Positions 15,288 through 23,676 are shown, counted from the stretch's first letter. The stretch is 40,603 nt of DNA from an uncultured Christensenellaceae bacterium (GCA_910587805.1 CAJUNM010000012.1:1-40603), one strand, 5' to 3'. Notes: generated from the sequence alone by a model not told the origin. Numbers and translations are program-made.

Positions 15288-15962
15288 GTGGCTATTATCT
15301 GGTTGATCATGATGGCTGCGTCGCTCGGACTGATGTTGTTCACCGATCCGTCGGCTGCGGTCAGTTCGATGGTGACGGGCGCGCACGGCGCGGTCGAGCT
15401 TTCGCTCAATCTTTTGGCGTTGTACGCGTTCTGGCTCGGGTTCTTTTCGTTGATAGAAAAGCTCGGCTTGTCTCGAGGGCTTGAGCGGCTTTTGCGTCCC
15501 GTGATAGTTCGGCTGTTTCCGTCCGCCGATACCGAAACGCGAAAGTTCATAACAATGAACATCTCGGCGAACATACTCGGGCTGGGCAACGCCGCGACGC
15601 CCATGGCGATAAACGCAATAAATCGAATGGACAACGGCAGTCGCAAAGCGTCTACGGATATGATAATGCTGACCGTGCTTTCCGCAACAAGCTTGCAGAT
15701 ATTGCCCACGACGGTGATAGGCATGCGCGCAACGGCAGGCTCGGCAAACCCCGCGGATTTTTTGTTCCCGTCGCTCGTAGCCACGGTGCTGTCCACGCTT
15801 ATAGGCATAATCGGCGTAAAGCTGTGCTCGAAGATATTCGACAGAGACAAAACCAAAAGCCGCGAACGGCGCGAAAAACGCCGCGCGGCGCGGCTCGAAC
15901 GCAAAGCCGCTCGGCGTGACAAAACGAAAAAACGCGCGGACGCGGCAGAGGTAAAAAATTGA
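15288..15962 (+). CDS. spmA: spore maturation protein A
   Basis: A 224-residue membrane protein matching SpmA from its first residues (AIIWLIMMAASLGLMLF, then FWLGFFSLIEKLGLS and ISANILGLGNAATPMAINAI). In Bacillus SpmA and SpmB are needed for full spore core dehydration; the molecular act is unclear, but they are nucleoside-transporter-like (Gate domain) proteins. Start is a GTG at 15288, supported by family alignment; no ribosome binding site is visible and a TATAAT lies only five bases upstream, so the mRNA may be leaderless. The last 35-40 residues are an unusual Arg/Lys/Ala-rich tail (RERREKRRAARLERKAARR) not seen in typical members. The stop overlaps the spmB start. Confidence 0.9.
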   Translation: MAIIWLIMMAASLGLMLFTDPSAAVSSMVTGAHGAVELSLNLLALYAFWLGFFSLIEKLGLSRGLERLLRPVIVRLFPSADTETRKFITMNISANILGLGNAATPMAINAINRMDNGSRKASTDMIMLTVLSATSLQILPTTVIGMRATAGSANPADFLFPSLVATVLSTLIGIIGVKLCSKIFDRDKTKSRERREKRRAARLERKAARRDKTKKRADAAEVKN

Positions 15963-16465
15963 GCGCGTATATTATTCCCGTATTGTTCTTGCTTGTGCTC
16001 GCCGCGTCGTTTATAAAACGCCGCGAGCCGTACGGCGGGTTTATAGACGGCGCGCGTCAGGCTGTCGATCTTACTATAAACGTTTTTCCGTATCTGCTCG
16101 CCGTCATGGTCGCCGTGGAAGCGTTCAGAGTATCGGGCGCGTCGGGTTATCTCGCAACCGCGATGGAACCCGTGCTCGGCGCGTTCGGCTTGCCTAAAGA
16201 ACTCGCCGAACTCATGTTTTTGCGCCCCGTGTCGGGCGCGGGTTCGCTCGCCATACTCGACGGCATATATACCGCGTACGGACCGGATAGCTATATCGGC
16301 AGATGCGCGTCGGTTATTTACGGCTCGAGCGAAACGGTGTTTTATATTTCCACGATATATTTTTCGCAGTCGCACGTGCGCAGACTGCGCTACGCGATCC
16401 CCGTTGCGCTCGTCGCTACGTATACGGGCTGTATAGTAGGTTGCGCGCTGTTGAGATTTTTCTGA
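15959..16465 (+). CDS. spmB: spore maturation protein B
   Basis: A 168-residue membrane protein with the SpmB hallmarks ARQAVDLTINVFPYLLAVMV, LMFLRPVSGAGSLAIL and VIYGSSETVFYISTIYF. It partners SpmA in spore maturation and pairs with it in nearly all endospore formers. The start is a TTG overlapping the TGA of spmA (TTGA), so translation is coupled. Length is close to the usual 170-180 residues. The pair is the best marker in this window for an endospore-forming Firmicutes ancestry, though some non-sporing relatives keep it. Confidence 0.9.
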   Translation: MSAYIIPVLFLLVLAASFIKRREPYGGFIDGARQAVDLTINVFPYLLAVMVAVEAFRVSGASGYLATAMEPVLGAFGLPKELAELMFLRPVSGAGSLAILDGIYTAYGPDSYIGRCASVIYGSSETVFYISTIYFSQSHVRRLRYAIPVALVATYTGCIVGCALLRFF

Positions 16466-16518
16466 AAGCGAACTGCGGCTTTGCGCGCGGAAAGATCGCG
16501 GCTCGGTTGTGAATTTAT

Positions 16519-16547
16519 TTGACAATTGCGGCGCGGCGCAGTATACT
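16519..16547 (+). promoter_or_regulatory. promoter of the ABC-F leader
   Basis: TTGACA 16519-16524, 17-bp spacer, TATACT 16542-16547. Transcription would start near 16554, giving a leader of about 200 nt before the ABC-F start codon at 16755. Confidence 0.8.
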
Positions 16548-16575
16548 ACATGTAAGTAATTGCCGCGAGGTGAAA

Positions 16576-16590
16576 ATGTACAAGGCGTAA
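16576..16590 (+). CDS. four-codon leader peptide MYKA (candidate)
   Basis: A GAGG site is followed by ATG TAC AAG GCG TAA. It lies directly downstream of the promoter and upstream of a terminator, as do short peptides that sense ribosome-stalling antibiotics in leaders of ABC-F and rRNA-methylase genes. It is only four codons long, so it could arise by chance; the surrounding layout is what supports it. Confidence 0.4.
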   Translation: MYKA

Positions 16591-16592
16591 TT

Positions 16593-16655
16593 CGATTCGA
16601 TAGTTAGCTTGCCGCATAAAGTATGCGGTTGTTTGACGCTGTCGGGATCGGATCG
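16593..16655 (+). promoter_or_regulatory. two-tier leader RNA structure
   Basis: CGATTCGAT (16593-16601) can pair with ATCGGATCG (16647-16655) in nine base pairs with one G-U. It encloses a perfect 7-bp hairpin CCGCATA-AAG-TATGCGG (16612-16628). The first arm starts three bases after the leader peptide stop, so a ribosome held on the peptide would cover it. Confidence 0.5.
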
Positions 16656-16661
16656 CTCATT

Positions 16662-16690
16662 AAATCGTTCGTATGACGAATGATTTTTTT
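16662..16690 (+). terminator. attenuator terminator of the ABC-F gene
   Basis: TCGTTCGT-ATG-ACGAATGA forms an 8-bp stem (16665-16683, one G-U), extendable by A-T pairs, followed by seven T (16684-16690). It stands between the promoter at 16519 and the gene start at 16755, so it must be read through for expression. Confidence 0.75.
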
Positions 16691-16754
16691 GCGCGTGATT
16701 TTTTCGGCGTCGTCTCGGTTCTTCGGTAAAAAGAAGAAAAGGAGAAAAAAAGAA

Positions 16755-18269
16755 ATGCTCGAGATAAAAAATTTAAGTATAACGTTATCCGCCGACGGCA
16801 GAAAGCTTGTAGACGGGTTCGATTTTACGCTCGGCAGGACCGAGCGCGCGTGCATAATAGGCGAGGAAGGCAACGGCAAGTCTACGCTGCTCAAGTGCAT
16901 TTACGACCGCGCGCTCGTGTCCGATTATTGCGACGTTACGGGCGCGGTAAGGACGGACGGGCGCATGGCGTATCTTGCGCAGACGCACGATCCGTCGCTC
17001 GACGACGTTACGCTCGCGGACATGTTCGACGCGGATTATTATTCGCATATAGATTGGGTGGAAAAGTTATGCTCGCTCGAGCTGATAACTTCCGAGCGCA
17101 AGTTCGGCACGCTGTCAGGCGGGGAAAAAGTGCGCGCGCGGTTGTTGCGACTGCTCATTGACGAACCGGACGTTTTGCTGTTGGACGAGCCGACGAACGA
17201 TCTCGACATACCGACGCTCGAGGTGTTGGAAAACTTTTTGCGGAGCGTCCGTTTGCCCGTGCTGTTTATTTCGCACGACGAAACGCTGATAGAAAACGTA
17301 GCCGATACTATAGTGCATATGGAACAGCTTATACGCAAGACCGAATGCCGCGTTACCGTTGCGCGTTGCGGTTACGCCGAGTATATCGAGCGGCGCGCTC
17401 TTGCTTTCGACAAACAGCAAAAGCTCGCGCAAAAACAGCGCGACGATTACGACAAGCAAATGGAAAAATGGCGGCGCGTTTACAATCGCGTCGATCACGA
17501 GCAGGAGACGATATCTCGCGCCGACCCCGCCGGCGCGCGTCTGCTCAAAAAGAAAATGCACGCGGTGCAGTCCATGAAACGTCGTTTCGAGCGTGAAAAG
17601 GACGAGTTTTTGGATTTCCCGAACACAGAGGACGCTATTATAGCGCGGTTCGAGGCCATCGGCGTTCCGCGCGGCAAAACCGTACTCGATTTCAAAGCGG
17701 ATAAGCTCGAGGCGGGCGGTAATGTCTTGGCGCAAAACGTTGCGCTGACTGTCCGCGGCGGCGAAAAGATATGTATAACCGGCGCGAACGGAGCGGGCAA
17801 GTCCACGCTGCTCGACGCGATCGTTTGCGCGCTCGAAAAAAGACGAGACGTAGTGCACGCATATATGCCGCAGGACTATTTGCGTGCGCTCGACGCGGAA
17901 AAGACGCCCGTCGAGTATCTCGCCGAAAATTATACCAAAGAGCAGATAACCAAAGCGCGCACGCTTATGGGCAGCATGCGGTTCACTCATACCGAAATGA
18001 CGCAGCCCATAAATCGCTTGAGCGGCGGGCAGCGCGCAAAAATACTGTTTTTGGAAATGGTCTTGCGCCGCGCCGAAGTGCTCGTGCTCGACGAGCCGAC
18101 GCGAAACTTCAGTCCGTTATCCGCGCCCGTTGTGCGCGAGAGCATACGCGATTTTCGCGGCGCGGTGATCGCCGTGTCGCACGACCGTAAGTTTATTGCG
18201 GATTGCGACACGGTTTACGAGCTGACGCAAAACGGATTAAAGCTCGTGCGCCGCGCCGCCGCCGATTAG
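16755..18269 (+). CDS. ABC-F family ATPase (ribosome-acting, possible antibiotic protection)
   Basis: A 504-residue soluble protein with two ABC cassettes and no membrane part. First cassette: GEEGNGKST 36-44, LSGGE 120-124, LLLDEPTNDLD 141-151. Second: GANGAGKST 343-351, LSGGQ 422-426, LVLDEP 443-448 followed by TRNFSPLS. The linker (about 205-300) is charged and helical, as in ABC-F proteins that enter the ribosomal E site. The family includes translation factors and antibiotic resistance proteins; the attenuator leader favours the second, by inference. I place the start at the ATG at 16755 (MLEIKNLSITL) after GGAG; the frame is open further upstream, but that part overlaps the terminator. 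Its end overlaps the convergent thiN by four bases. Confidence 0.88.
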   Translation: MLEIKNLSITLSADGRKLVDGFDFTLGRTERACIIGEEGNGKSTLLKCIYDRALVSDYCDVTGAVRTDGRMAYLAQTHDPSLDDVTLADMFDADYYSHIDWVEKLCSLELITSERKFGTLSGGEKVRARLLRLLIDEPDVLLLDEPTNDLDIPTLEVLENFLRSVRLPVLFISHDETLIENVADTIVHMEQLIRKTECRVTVARCGYAEYIERRALAFDKQQKLAQKQRDDYDKQMEKWRRVYNRVDHEQETISRADPAGARLLKKKMHAVQSMKRRFEREKDEFLDFPNTEDAIIARFEAIGVPRGKTVLDFKADKLEAGGNVLAQNVALTVRGGEKICITGANGAGKSTLLDAIVCALEKRRDVVHAYMPQDYLRALDAEKTPVEYLAENYTKEQITKARTLMGSMRFTHTEMTQPINRLSGGQRAKILFLEMVLRRAEVLVLDEPTRNFSPLSAPVVRESIRDFRGAVIAVSHDRKFIADCDTVYELTQNGLKLVRRAAAD

Positions 18270-18907
18270 CCGCGCGGAAAAAATATCAATAAAGAACCGT
18301 GCTTGACGGATATTTCCGCGCGCGGCACATTCGTTTTTGCGTCCGATGTTTCGTTTGACACGCCGATCGGAAAATCCGGCGTCAAAATCGCGTCTTTCAA
18401 TTCGTATTTTAAGCCTTTGATGCAAACCCCCTCGGCGTCGCCGCCGTATGCGAGCACGGATACCGTGCCGCGGGCGTTTTTCGGCAGTGTGAATTTATCG
18501 TCCGTTATTACCGTTGCTACGGTGCGCTCGTCTATCAAATAACCTTGCGCGTCGAAACCGTTCAAGTACTTGAGCACGGCGAAGTTAGCCGCGGTGTGAT
18601 CGAGCCGTCCGCCGACGCCGCCGTAAAGCACGAACGTGCGGCGCTCGCGGCGCAAGCCCGCTTTAACTGCGGCGAGCATGTCCGTGTCGTTTTTGTCGCG
18701 GCTGAGCTTTACGACGAACGCTTCGGTTTTGCTCGGGAGCGTGCCCGAATCGAAATCGCCTATTATCATATCGGGTTCCAACCCGAGCCGCACGGTTTTT
18801 TCGTATCCGCCGTCCGCGGCGATAACGAGCGCGTTTTTATCGAATTTTACCGCAGGTGCGAAAACGTCGCCCGCGCCGAATATTATGCAAAGCTTGTTGT
18901 TGTCCAT
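18266..18907 (-). CDS. thiN: thiamine pyrophosphokinase
   Basis: A 213-residue enzyme converting thiamine and ATP to thiamine pyrophosphate. Motifs visible: VIAADGGYEK, DMIIGDFDSG, DKNDTDMLAA, GGVGGRLDHTAANF and IGVSNE, all of the TPK family, in order. Start chosen at the ATG at 18907 (MDNNKLCIIFGAG), the expected family start. A TATAAT lies only six bases before it, so the message is probably leaderless. It pairs in function with the thiT transporter near 36680, whose imported thiamine it would activate. Convergent to the ABC-F gene with a four-base overlap. Confidence 0.92.
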   Translation of the reverse strand: MDNNKLCIIFGAGDVFAPAVKFDKNALVIAADGGYEKTVRLGLEPDMIIGDFDSGTLPSKTEAFVVKLSRDKNDTDMLAAVKAGLRRERRTFVLYGGVGGRLDHTAANFAVLKYLNGFDAQGYLIDERTVATVITDDKFTLPKNARGTVSVLAYGGDAEGVCIKGLKYELKDAILTPDFPIGVSNETSDAKTNVPRAEISVKHGSLLIFFPRG

Positions 18908-18913
18908 ACGCAT

Positions 18914-18942
18914 ATTATACAACAACCGCGAATTTTTGTCGA
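18914..18942 (-). promoter_or_regulatory. thiN promoter, leaderless arrangement
   Basis: On the minus strand TCGACA (18942-18937), 17-bp spacer, TATAAT (18919-18914). The ATG at 18907 begins seven bases after the -10 box, at the expected transcript start. Confidence 0.75.
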
Positions 18943-18984
18943 CGGAATAGCATATATTTTAACGCTATTTTAATGGATTATAAA

Positions 18985-19013
18985 TTGCTTTTCGATGCGG
19001 TTTGTGTTATAAT
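18985..19013 (+). promoter_or_regulatory. promoter for the structured RNA and tldD
   Basis: TTGCTT 18985-18990, 17-bp spacer, TATAAT 19008-19013. Transcription would start near 19020, about 150 nt before the tldD ATG. Confidence 0.7.
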
Positions 19014-19019
19014 ATAAAC

Positions 19020-19152
19020 GCATTGCGGCGGCTCGGATCGTATGAGGGAACTACCGAATAAGTTCGTGCGGCGTCCTTGCCGGCGATTTCCGCGAGAAGC
19101 AGGCGCAATTACGTTCGCGTCGCTTAGTCGGTAGTTCCATGTCGCCGTTTTT
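19020..19152 (+). ncRNA. unidentified structured RNA or tldD leader
   Basis: A perfect 11-bp inverted repeat, GGAACTACCGA (19047-19057) and TCGGTAGTTCC (19128-19138), encloses a GC-rich core with further short helices. An outer CGGCG (19026-19030) can pair with CGCCG (19143-19147), directly followed by five T (19148-19152). With its own promoter at the 5' side and a terminator-like end, it may be a free small RNA of about 130 nt or a cis-regulatory leader of tldD. I compared it by eye with tRNA, SRP RNA and TPP elements and found no match. Confidence 0.5.
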
Positions 19153-19171
19153 CGTAAAGGAGAGTAATATT

Positions 19172-20569
19172 ATGGACAAAAAACTTGCCGCAAAGGTCCT
19201 CGATAAAGCGTTGTCGACCGGCGCGGATTTCGCGGAACTTTACGTACAGAACAAGGTCACGCACGTTGTAGAGCTTAACTATAAGCGCGTCGACAATGTG
19301 ATGACGCGCCAAATATACGGCGCGGGCTTGCGCTTGATGCGCGGCGTCGCGCAGGTTTACGGGTACACGTCCGATCTTTCGGATAAATCGCTCGTGTCGC
19401 TCGCGGAAAAGCTTTGCGCGTCGTTCGACGGCGAGCGTGCGCTTTCCGTCAAGAGCTTTCGGGATGTGAAAAACCCGCATGCGCACGACCCCGAAAAATC
19501 GGGCGACGCGCTCACCACGCGGCAAAAAATAGATTATCTCAAAGCGGGCGAGGATGCGGCGTACGCAGTTTCGCCGCAAGTGGTAAACGTGGATTGCGCG
19601 GTCACCGAGTCCGACGAGCGCGTCGAGATATTCACCGCGGACGCGCGCGGCGCGCGGCGCATTGAGGACAGACGCGTGCGTACGCGGCTTGTCGCGGCGG
19701 CTGTGGCAACGGACGGAAAATCGTTCGAGAGCGCGTTTTTCGGTCCGGGGCTTTCAGAAGGTCTCGAGATCATGGACGAGATAGATTACGTCGCGGGCGC
19801 GAAACGCGCCGCGGAAACCGCGGTCGCGCTTTTGACCGCGCCCGAGTGCCCGTCGGGAAAACTGCCCGTTATCATAGGCAACAAGTTCGGCGGAGTATTG
19901 TTCCACGAGGCGTGCGGACACCCGCTCGAAGGCACTGCCATATCGCATAATACTTCGCCGTTTGCGGGCAAACTCGGGCAAAAGATAGCGTCCGAGCTTG
20001 TCACCGCGATCGATGACGGCACGGTATCGCATGGCTGGGGCAGCGCAAATTTCGACGACGAGGGCGAGCCGTGCACGCGCAACGTGCTTATAGAAAACGG
20101 CGTGCTTAAAAGCTACATGGTAGACACGTTCGACGGGCGGCGCATGGATATGAAACCTACGGGCGCGTGCAGACGCGAGAGCTATAAATATCTGCCCACA
20201 ACGCGCATGACAAACACGTTCATCGCGGCGGGCGAGAGCGCTCCCGAGGACATAATAAAAAATACCGAATTCGGACTGTACTGCGTGTCTTTTAACGGCG
20301 GCTCTGTCGATCCGACCACGGATAAATTCAACTTTACGTCGTCCGAAACATATATAGTCCGCGACGGCAAGATATGCGAGCTTGTCAAAGCGCCCACGCT
20401 CACGGGATTCGGTTACGAAATACTGCCCAAGATCGATATGGTCGGCAACGACTGCGAGCTGTCCGCGGGCAACTGCGGCGCGGCGAGCGGCATGGTTGCG
20501 GCGGCTGTCGGTCAACCCACGCTGCGCGTGTCCGAAATGACGGTCGGCGGCAAAGGCGAGATTATATAG
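19172..20569 (+). CDS. tldD: TldD metalloprotease subunit
   Basis: A 465-residue protein. The zinc-binding HEACGH (HExxxH) of TldD is at 245-250 in GGVLFHEACGHPLEGTA. TldD forms a heterodimer with TldE/PmbA and degrades unfolded peptides through a narrow channel; it also matures some ribosomal peptides such as microcin B17. The start at the ATG at 19172 (MDKKLAAKVL) follows AAAGGAG. An upstream in-frame ATG at 19139 overlaps the structured leader and is less likely. It is followed by pmbA 69 bp downstream, an operon found widely. No RiPP cluster is near, so a general proteolytic role is most likely. Confidence 0.93.
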   Translation: MDKKLAAKVLDKALSTGADFAELYVQNKVTHVVELNYKRVDNVMTRQIYGAGLRLMRGVAQVYGYTSDLSDKSLVSLAEKLCASFDGERALSVKSFRDVKNPHAHDPEKSGDALTTRQKIDYLKAGEDAAYAVSPQVVNVDCAVTESDERVEIFTADARGARRIEDRRVRTRLVAAAVATDGKSFESAFFGPGLSEGLEIMDEIDYVAGAKRAAETAVALLTAPECPSGKLPVIIGNKFGGVLFHEACGHPLEGTAISHNTSPFAGKLGQKIASELVTAIDDGTVSHGWGSANFDDEGEPCTRNVLIENGVLKSYMVDTFDGRRMDMKPTGACRRESYKYLPTTRMTNTFIAAGESAPEDIIKNTEFGLYCVSFNGGSVDPTTDKFNFTSSETYIVRDGKICELVKAPTLTGFGYEILPKIDMVGNDCELSAGNCGAASGMVAAAVGQPTLRVSEMTVGGKGEII

Positions 20570-20638
20570 GTTCGTCGAAACGACAGCCCTTTTAACGCGT
20601 AAATATTTTGCGCATTTAATCAATACGGAGAATTAAAA

Positions 20639-21970
20639 ATGAACACTGAATTATTGTTTCAAAAAGCGAAGGCGGCGGGAATAGCCCCGTTCGAGGTGCG
20701 TATTTCCACGGGCAGCAAGCTGCAGATCACAACGTTCAACGATCAGGTGGAAAATCTCACCGTTGCCGACGATGCGTCCGTGCGCGTGCGCGGACTTGTC
20801 GGGGGCAAGTGCGGCACATTCTCATCCGACAACACGTCCGACGACGTTATTGACGTTGCGGTCGCCGCCGTTGCGGAAGCGGCGGAATACGGTCAGCCCG
20901 TGAACCCCGATTACTTTATTCGCAAGGGCGATTACGAATACGAGAAAGTCGATACTTTCAACGCCGCGCTCGACGCAGTGTCCGCGACGCGTTTTACCGC
21001 GCTCGCGAAAGAAATAGGCAAAAAGGCGACGGAGCTTGATAAACGCATAGAGAGCGCAAGCGTTCAAGTGGAATACGTTTCAAGCTCGCGCGAACTCAAA
21101 AACAGCAACGGGCTCGATCTTTGCGGCGCCGAAAACTACGTCATGATATATTGCGGCACAAAAGCCGTCGACGGCGAAAAAGTGGAGAGCGGCTCGTATT
21201 ACGAAATACTGACCGCGCTCGACGGGTTCGACGCAAATGCGTTTGCCGAAAAAGCCGTCGCAGACGCCGTGGACAGGCTCGGCGGCGAAACGGTCGCCAG
21301 CGGCAAGTACAAGGTCGTTTATTCGTCCGACGTCGCGGCGGCGTTGCTGACAGCGGTCAAGAACGGCTTTTCGGCTTTCGACGTAGAGCAAAACGTGTCG
21401 CTACTCAAAGATAAGGTCGGCACAAAGGTCTTTTCCGAGCTTTTGACGGTAGAAGAAACGAGCATCGGCAGCGAGCCGTTCTGCGGTGCGTTCGACGACG
21501 AGGGCGTAGCGACGAGCAATAAGCTTTTGATCGATAAAGGCGTAGTTACCGATTATGTGTACGACCTTGCCACCGCAGAGCGTGCGGGGGAAGGACGCAA
21601 ATCCACAGGTAACGGCAGACTTATGGGTACGAACATACGCCCCGCGGTCACGTTCATGACAGTAAAACCGAACGCGGATTGCTCTTTTGAACGTCTCGCG
21701 CAGACCGTAGGAGACGGCATATATATTACCGACGTTTCGGGCGTGGGAACGGGACTTAACGGGCAGTCGGGCGATTACTCGTTGCAAGCGAGCGGCTATC
21801 GCATAGAGCGCGGCAAGATTACGTCGCCTGTTTCGCTCATTACCGTAGCGGGCAACGTCATAAAAGACTTTGCGAATATCGGCGCGATCGGCAACGATAT
21901 GAAACTCACGTATTACGGAATAAAATGCCCGTCGGTCATGATCAACGAGATCGCCGTTTCCGGAAAATAA
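20639..21970 (+). CDS. pmbA: TldE/PmbA metalloprotease subunit
   Basis: A 443-residue partner of TldD without the HExxxH zinc site, as usual for TldE. Typical parts include the N-terminal FEVRISTGSKLQITTFNDQV, the central SELLTVEETSIGSEPFCGAFDDEG and the C-terminal GTGLNGQSGDYSLQASGYRI. It forms the other half of the cavity and the substrate tunnel. GGAG lies upstream of the ATG. It shares the tldD operon; a small GCCGC/GCGGC hairpin at 21999-22011 lies after it, before the DJ-1 gene, with only a weak T run. Confidence 0.93.
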   Translation: MNTELLFQKAKAAGIAPFEVRISTGSKLQITTFNDQVENLTVADDASVRVRGLVGGKCGTFSSDNTSDDVIDVAVAAVAEAAEYGQPVNPDYFIRKGDYEYEKVDTFNAALDAVSATRFTALAKEIGKKATELDKRIESASVQVEYVSSSRELKNSNGLDLCGAENYVMIYCGTKAVDGEKVESGSYYEILTALDGFDANAFAEKAVADAVDRLGGETVASGKYKVVYSSDVAAALLTAVKNGFSAFDVEQNVSLLKDKVGTKVFSELLTVEETSIGSEPFCGAFDDEGVATSNKLLIDKGVVTDYVYDLATAERAGEGRKSTGNGRLMGTNIRPAVTFMTVKPNADCSFERLAQTVGDGIYITDVSGVGTGLNGQSGDYSLQASGYRIERGKITSPVSLITVAGNVIKDFANIGAIGNDMKLTYYGIKCPSVMINEIAVSGK

Positions 21971-22032
21971 TCGGCGATCGGGAAATAAAAATTATTCAGC
22001 CGCTTTGCGGCATTTATTAACAAGGAGACGAT

Positions 22033-22572
22033 ATGAAAAAAGCGTACGCGTTTGCCGCAGACGGCACGGAAGAGAGCGAGCTGTTATGCGTAGTCGACGC
22101 GCTCAAGCGCGCGGACGTGGAAGTTAAGATAATATCGGTAAGCGGCGAAATTTTTACAAGCTCGCACGGCGTGCGCATAGTCGCCGACGGCGTGATAACG
22201 GGCAATGAGACAGATGCAGACCTTATTTTCGTGCCGGGAGGCATGCCCGGTTCGGCGGCGCTCGGCAGCAGCGAAACGCTCGTTTCGCTCATAAAAACAC
22301 AGCTCGAAAACGGTAAGCGCGTAGCGGCGATCTGCGCCGCGCCGGCTGTCGTACTCGGCGCGCACGGATTTTTGCGCGGCAAAAGAGCGACGTGTTTTTC
22401 GGGCTTTGAAAACGATACTGCGGATTTTACGGGCGAACGCGTGGTAACCGACGGGCTTGTGACCACGGCTAAAGGTCTCGGCGCGGCGTTGGAGCTTGGG
22501 ATAGAGCTTGTGCGGCTGCTCGTCGGCGACGAAAAAGCCGACGAGATCGCCGAAAAGATCGCGCTAATGTGA
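22033..22572 (+). CDS. DJ-1/PfpI family protein
   Basis: A 179-residue protein of the DJ-1/YajL branch. It has MKKAYAFAADGTEESELLC at the start (Glu near residue 14-16), FVPGGMPGS at 66-74, and the nucleophile elbow AAICAAP with Cys101, followed by His111 (GAHGFLRGK). Members act in oxidative stress or on glyoxals and glycated products; the exact substrate is unclear from sequence. AAGGAG precedes the start. It follows tldD-pmbA on the same strand with 62 bp between, so it may share their transcript. A perfect GTGAAA/TTTCAC hairpin overlaps the stop region (22569-22584). Confidence 0.88.
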   Translation: MKKAYAFAADGTEESELLCVVDALKRADVEVKIISVSGEIFTSSHGVRIVADGVITGNETDADLIFVPGGMPGSAALGSSETLVSLIKTQLENGKRVAAICAAPAVVLGAHGFLRGKRATCFSGFENDTADFTGERVVTDGLVTTAKGLGAALELGIELVRLLVGDEKADEIAEKIALM

Positions 22573-22590
22573 AAAACATTTCACTAACGG

Positions 22591-22619
22591 TTGACAAAAA
22601 GTCGAAGGTAATTTATAAT
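22591..22619 (+). promoter_or_regulatory. consensus promoter of the SPFH gene
   Basis: TTGACA 22591-22596, 17-bp spacer, TATAAT 22614-22619, a perfect sigma-A match. The leader is about 30 nt and carries GGAGGAG before the GTG start. Confidence 0.85.
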
Positions 22620-22656
22620 AGTTATATAATATACAAACAACTCGGAGGAGATCATT

Positions 22657-23676
22657 GTGTTTGGACGTAAGAATCAAGTAATTAAATTCGATCAAAATCT
22701 GTGTCATGCGAGCGTAGACGACAATTCCGTATTGTTCGTGCGCGTGAGCGACGTCGTTACGGATAAGCATGCGATAGTTGAAGTGCCGTTCACGCACAAC
22801 GCCATTTTAATCAAGGGCGGCGGCGACGTGAGATATTACAAGAGCGGCAATTACGACGTGTTCGATAACAGATCCGAGGTAAAGGATTGGAAACGCGGGC
22901 TTTCCGTCGAGGTCGTGTACATACCCAAAGACACGCGCGTGCTCATAAAGTGGGGCACTCGCAACCGTTTGCGTTACCGCGACGAGGCGAGCAACAAGGT
23001 TATAACGGTGGGCGCGCACGGCGAGTTCGATATTTCGGTTACCAACCCCGAGCAGTTTTTCCGCAAGGTGGTCGGCGCGAAACGCGAGTTCGATCTCGAC
23101 GAGTTTTCCAAGCGTTACGGCGAGACCGTCGCGAGCGAGTTTGCGGATATATTCTTAAAGATAGTCGCGGAAAAGAAACTTACGTACGATCGGTTCTCGG
23201 CGAACAAAAAAGAGATAAGTCAACGCATGGGCGAAATACTCAATCCCGAGTTCGAGCGCGAGTGGGGCTTGTCGGTGCTCAACTTCAAGATCGCCGATTT
23301 CAACCTTCTCGACGAGGATATGAACGCCATAGAGGATTTCGCCGCCGAGGCGAGACAGCGCGAGCGGCTCAAGGAATACCTCGCCGAAATAGAGCGGCTC
23401 GACGACAAGCAGTGGGAACGCGAAAAATACTTGCGCAAACTCGAGCTTGACGATAAAGCCGCGTACTACGAAGTGCTCAAGATCACGGGCTTGGACAACG
23501 AGAAAAAACTCGGTAAGGATAAATGCCCCAATTGCGGCATGAACTACAACGTCGGCGATCCGTTTTGCCCGCACTGCGGACAGCGCGTGAGTAAAGAACC
23601 GAGAAAGTGCCCCGACTGCGGCAAGATGAACGAGCCGAGCGCGGCATTCTGCTCGGGCTGCGGCAAAAGACTGTAA
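22657..23676 (+). CDS. SPFH-domain protein with two C-terminal zinc ribbons (YdjI-like)
   Basis: A 339-residue protein starting at a GTG after GGAGGAG. Residues about 15-230 are an SPFH/Band 7-like domain of the so-called virion core protein type (FDQNLCHASVDDNSVLFVRV, then KWGTRNRLRYRDEASNKVIT). A charged coiled segment follows (about 225-285), then two zinc ribbons: CPNCGMNY...CPHCGQR and CPDCGKMN...CSGCGKR. In Bacillus the relative YdjI acts with the membrane stress proteins YdjG/H; those partners are absent here. A scaffold or stress role at the membrane is plausible but inferred. It stands alone after a strong promoter. Confidence 0.85.
   Translation: MFGRKNQVIKFDQNLCHASVDDNSVLFVRVSDVVTDKHAIVEVPFTHNAILIKGGGDVRYYKSGNYDVFDNRSEVKDWKRGLSVEVVYIPKDTRVLIKWGTRNRLRYRDEASNKVITVGAHGEFDISVTNPEQFFRKVVGAKREFDLDEFSKRYGETVASEFADIFLKIVAEKKLTYDRFSANKKEISQRMGEILNPEFEREWGLSVLNFKIADFNLLDEDMNAIEDFAAEARQRERLKEYLAEIERLDDKQWEREKYLRKLELDDKAAYYEVLKITGLDNEKKLGKDKCPNCGMNYNVGDPFCPHCGQRVSKEPRKCPDCGKMNEPSAAFCSGCGKRL

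Noticed and set aside
15191..16525. 444-codon open frame antisense to spmA/spmB
   Set aside because: Low-complexity Arg/Ser-rich translation over two real genes; it also crosses the divergent promoter region.
16680..16754. N-terminal extension of the ABC-F protein
   Set aside because: It would start inside the terminator T run, and the ATG at 16755 fits both the family start and the GGAG site.
19047..19138. Small SRP RNA or tRNA
   Set aside because: The GAAGCAGG word recalls SRP RNA, but the partner strand and tetraloop are missing; no cloverleaf with a TTCGA arm fits on either strand.
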